From Tolypocladium sp. Sup5 PDA-1 (lineage: Eukaryota > Ascomycota > Sordariomycetes > Hypocreales > Ophiocordycipitaceae): a stretch of 64,000 nucleotides of DNA. Where the stretch lies: contig JPHH03000034.1 in assembly GCA_000750105.3 (NCBI GenBank), positions 1-64,000 of the forward strand, written 5' to 3'. Below, piece after piece: positions 62,384 to 64,000 of the stretch. The notes beneath the pieces were generated by a model that made no database searches, was not told the DNA's origin, and worked only from the letters and a program-made list of their open reading frames with translations. The translations under genes and the position numbers were made by a program. Every line of letters begins with the position of its first letter. Within the stretch, counting starts at the first letter, position 1.

Positions 62384-64000
62384 TCAGTGTGTCCCTCGTC
62401 CGCCAGCGCCGTCCCCGTCCTTCTCTCCGTCGCCGACCACGACCTCCCTCGTCTTTCCCCATTTAAAGTCGTCTGAATGGAACAGCGAGTAGACCAAGAC
62501 GACAATATTCACAAGGGGTGACGTGAAGAAGTGGAAGACGTAGCCCACAAAGTACTGCAGCCGCTCAAAGTTGTTGCGTGGAAGCCAGAAGCCGATGCAG
62601 AACGAGTACAGCTGCGAGAGTCAGCCATGTTCTTGTTGATGCGGTTAAGGGACTTACGTATCGCGCCCATAGGATACAGATCAGCCCCAGGAACACTCGG
62701 TCCTCGAATATCTCTGCCCCTCGCTTGACAAACAGCACAATCAACTCCACCACCGCCGCAATGATAAACGGCGTAATGGCCCACGTCACCACCGCGACAA
62801 CGCTCTGCAGCCTCTCAACCAGAATAATACCCGGCCGGAAGATCATGACAAACTCATTCGAGACGCTGCCCAGCGCCCATCTCTTGCGCTGCGACAGAAA
62901 CACCTTCCAGCTCTGCGGCACAATGGTGTACGCCTTGGCCCGCAGCGCCTGCGCCGTCTGCTTCTGGGGGAACAGGCTGAAGATGATGGACGCGTGGATG
63001 CTGTCCTCGGAGTAGTTTCCCATGATGTGCCGCGTCATGACGTCGTTTGGCTTGGGGCAGTACCCGAAGCGCTCCCGTAGCACGGCGTCGCCAAACGTCG
63101 ACTCGTCGACGCGGATGAGCTGGCAGCAGCCCGGCAGGCAGTTGACCTTGCCCGTCACGCGCGACTGGAACATGCGCCGCAGCCCCTGCGTCTGCGAGTA
63201 CTCGACCGACTGGTACAGCGACCAGGGGCCGAAGTTGCGGCCGGCGAAGTCGACGCAGACGTGCCCGCAGACGCCGACGAGCTTGGGGTTCTTGCGGATC
63301 TCCCGCAGCATCTCGACGACGCAATAATCGTCGAAGACGGTGTCTGCGTCCATGCCGACCAGGTAGTCCACGTTGTCGACGCCGTGCTGGACGAGAGTGT
63401 TGCCGAGGTGCTCGAAGAGCTCGTTGTTGAACATGGTGACTACGTTCTCCGAGCGCTGCTTGAAGTGGTATAGGAACGAGCGCGCAAAGCAGAGGCTGTC
63501 GCGTTTGCCCTGGTTGTAGCGCTTGCCGACAAAGATGTATGGCATGCCCTTGTAATATCCAGTTTGCGTCTTGACGGGCATGAAGAGGCCGTCCCTTGCT
63601 CGGTATCCGTTGTCGAAGCGTCTCGAAGGGCCCGGCCCGAGGATGTCTTCCAAAAGGTACCCCTGTGTTGTCTTTTCCATGCCTGGCCCGCGAACGTTGC
63701 CGTCGACGACGATGAAAATGACTCTCGGGTGCTCCGCGATGCCTTTCTGGTCAATTAGCGAATCCAGGGACCTTGTCAACTCCTCGTGCGTTTCGTTGTA
63801 GCAAGGGAGCAGCATGACCATCTTCTCGGGGCTCTCGGGTAAGACATCCTTTGGCCGCCAAAAGAAGCAAAGCACCCTGGTGATGAGAAAGTGACCGATG
63901 ATGCACGCAATCATTGCCGCCTGTAGCACCGTGTTGGAGCTAAGCAGGACGATGAAGACGTAGTAGACCTGCCAGAACTCCAGGGCAACGTATATGAGGC
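62384..64000 (-). CDS. Chitin synthase (Chitin_synth_2 family, probably class VII), N-terminus outside window
   Basis: Exons from the window edge (64000) to 62658 and 62611-62384, joined across a 46-nt intron (gtaagt...tctcgcag). The frame is open to the edge, so the N-terminus is missing. Seen in order: membrane segment near the edge, 'VMLLPCYNETHEELTRSLDS', 'VDGNVRGPGMEKTT', 'YLVGMDADTVFDDYCVVEML', 'NCLPGCCQLIRV', and the acceptor-site motif 'LSQRKRWALGS' (the family's QxxRW). Several C-terminal membrane helices follow, ending 'FKWGKTREVVVGDGEKDG'. It polymerises N-acetylglucosamine from UDP-GlcNAc into chitin at the plasma membrane. Sequence length and the absence of a myosin domain in the visible part point to class VII, but class needs the missing N-terminus. 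Intact where visible. Confidence 0.85.

Overview
The window is nuclear DNA from a filamentous ascomycete, most likely a Sordariomycete of the Hypocreales type. The signs are short spliceosomal introns (about 41-126 nt) with GTRNGT donors and CTRAC-like branch points, GC-rich coding sequence with strong G/C bias at third positions, AT-rich blocks almost free of CpA/TpG (the footprint of repeat-induced point mutation, RIP), a Tad1-type LINE fragment, and fungal families such as App1, EB1/Bim1, Vam7, Akr1, a Chitin_synth_2 enzyme and a rhodopsin-domain membrane protein. The species cannot be named from the sequence alone.

Left flank, 1-19.2 kb: an accessory, decaying region. It holds a RIP-like block, a GATC-rich cluster, a degenerate LINE on the minus strand, a secreted Cys-rich protein, a secreted GH18 chitinase with two LysM domains (interrupted by an in-frame stop and with an altered catalytic motif), a truncated Kre9/Knh1-type cell-wall protein, an intact four-finger C2H2 transcription factor, a second RIP block, an island of strongly AT-rich open frames of unknown origin (16.3-18.2 kb), and a frameshifted DUF7730-type gene.

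Core block, 19.9-47.5 kb: a compact housekeeping segment. In order: app1 (-), drs1 (-), EB1/bim1 (+), vam7 (+), a Pro-rich membrane and coiled-coil protein (+), an intron-containing tRNA-Gln (+), a rhodopsin-domain protein (-), akr1 (-), srp102 (+), cystathionine beta-synthase (-), and an SRPK-like kinase (+) with a GC-AG intron and a premature stop. drs1/bim1, akr1/srp102 and cys4/kinase are divergent pairs sharing short promoters. Many products serve membranes and trafficking (App1, Vam7, Akr1, Srp102), ribosome assembly (Drs1) and microtubules (EB1).

Right flank, 47.5-62 kb: again accessory. Diverged dispersed repeats and minisatellites precede a highly reducing PKS pseudogene (KS-AT-DH and the start of a methyltransferase domain). 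The PKS carries several frameshifts and stops at a RIP-mutated AT-rich block. Then come a secreted M28 peptidase homologue that seems to have lost key catalytic residues, a small single-pass membrane protein, a small Cys-rich GPI-anchor candidate and, running off the right edge, a chitin synthase.

The main pattern is two decaying, repeat-rich, secretion- and secondary-metabolism-type compartments around an intact core. The least explained part is the AT-rich ORF island at 16.3-18.2 kb.
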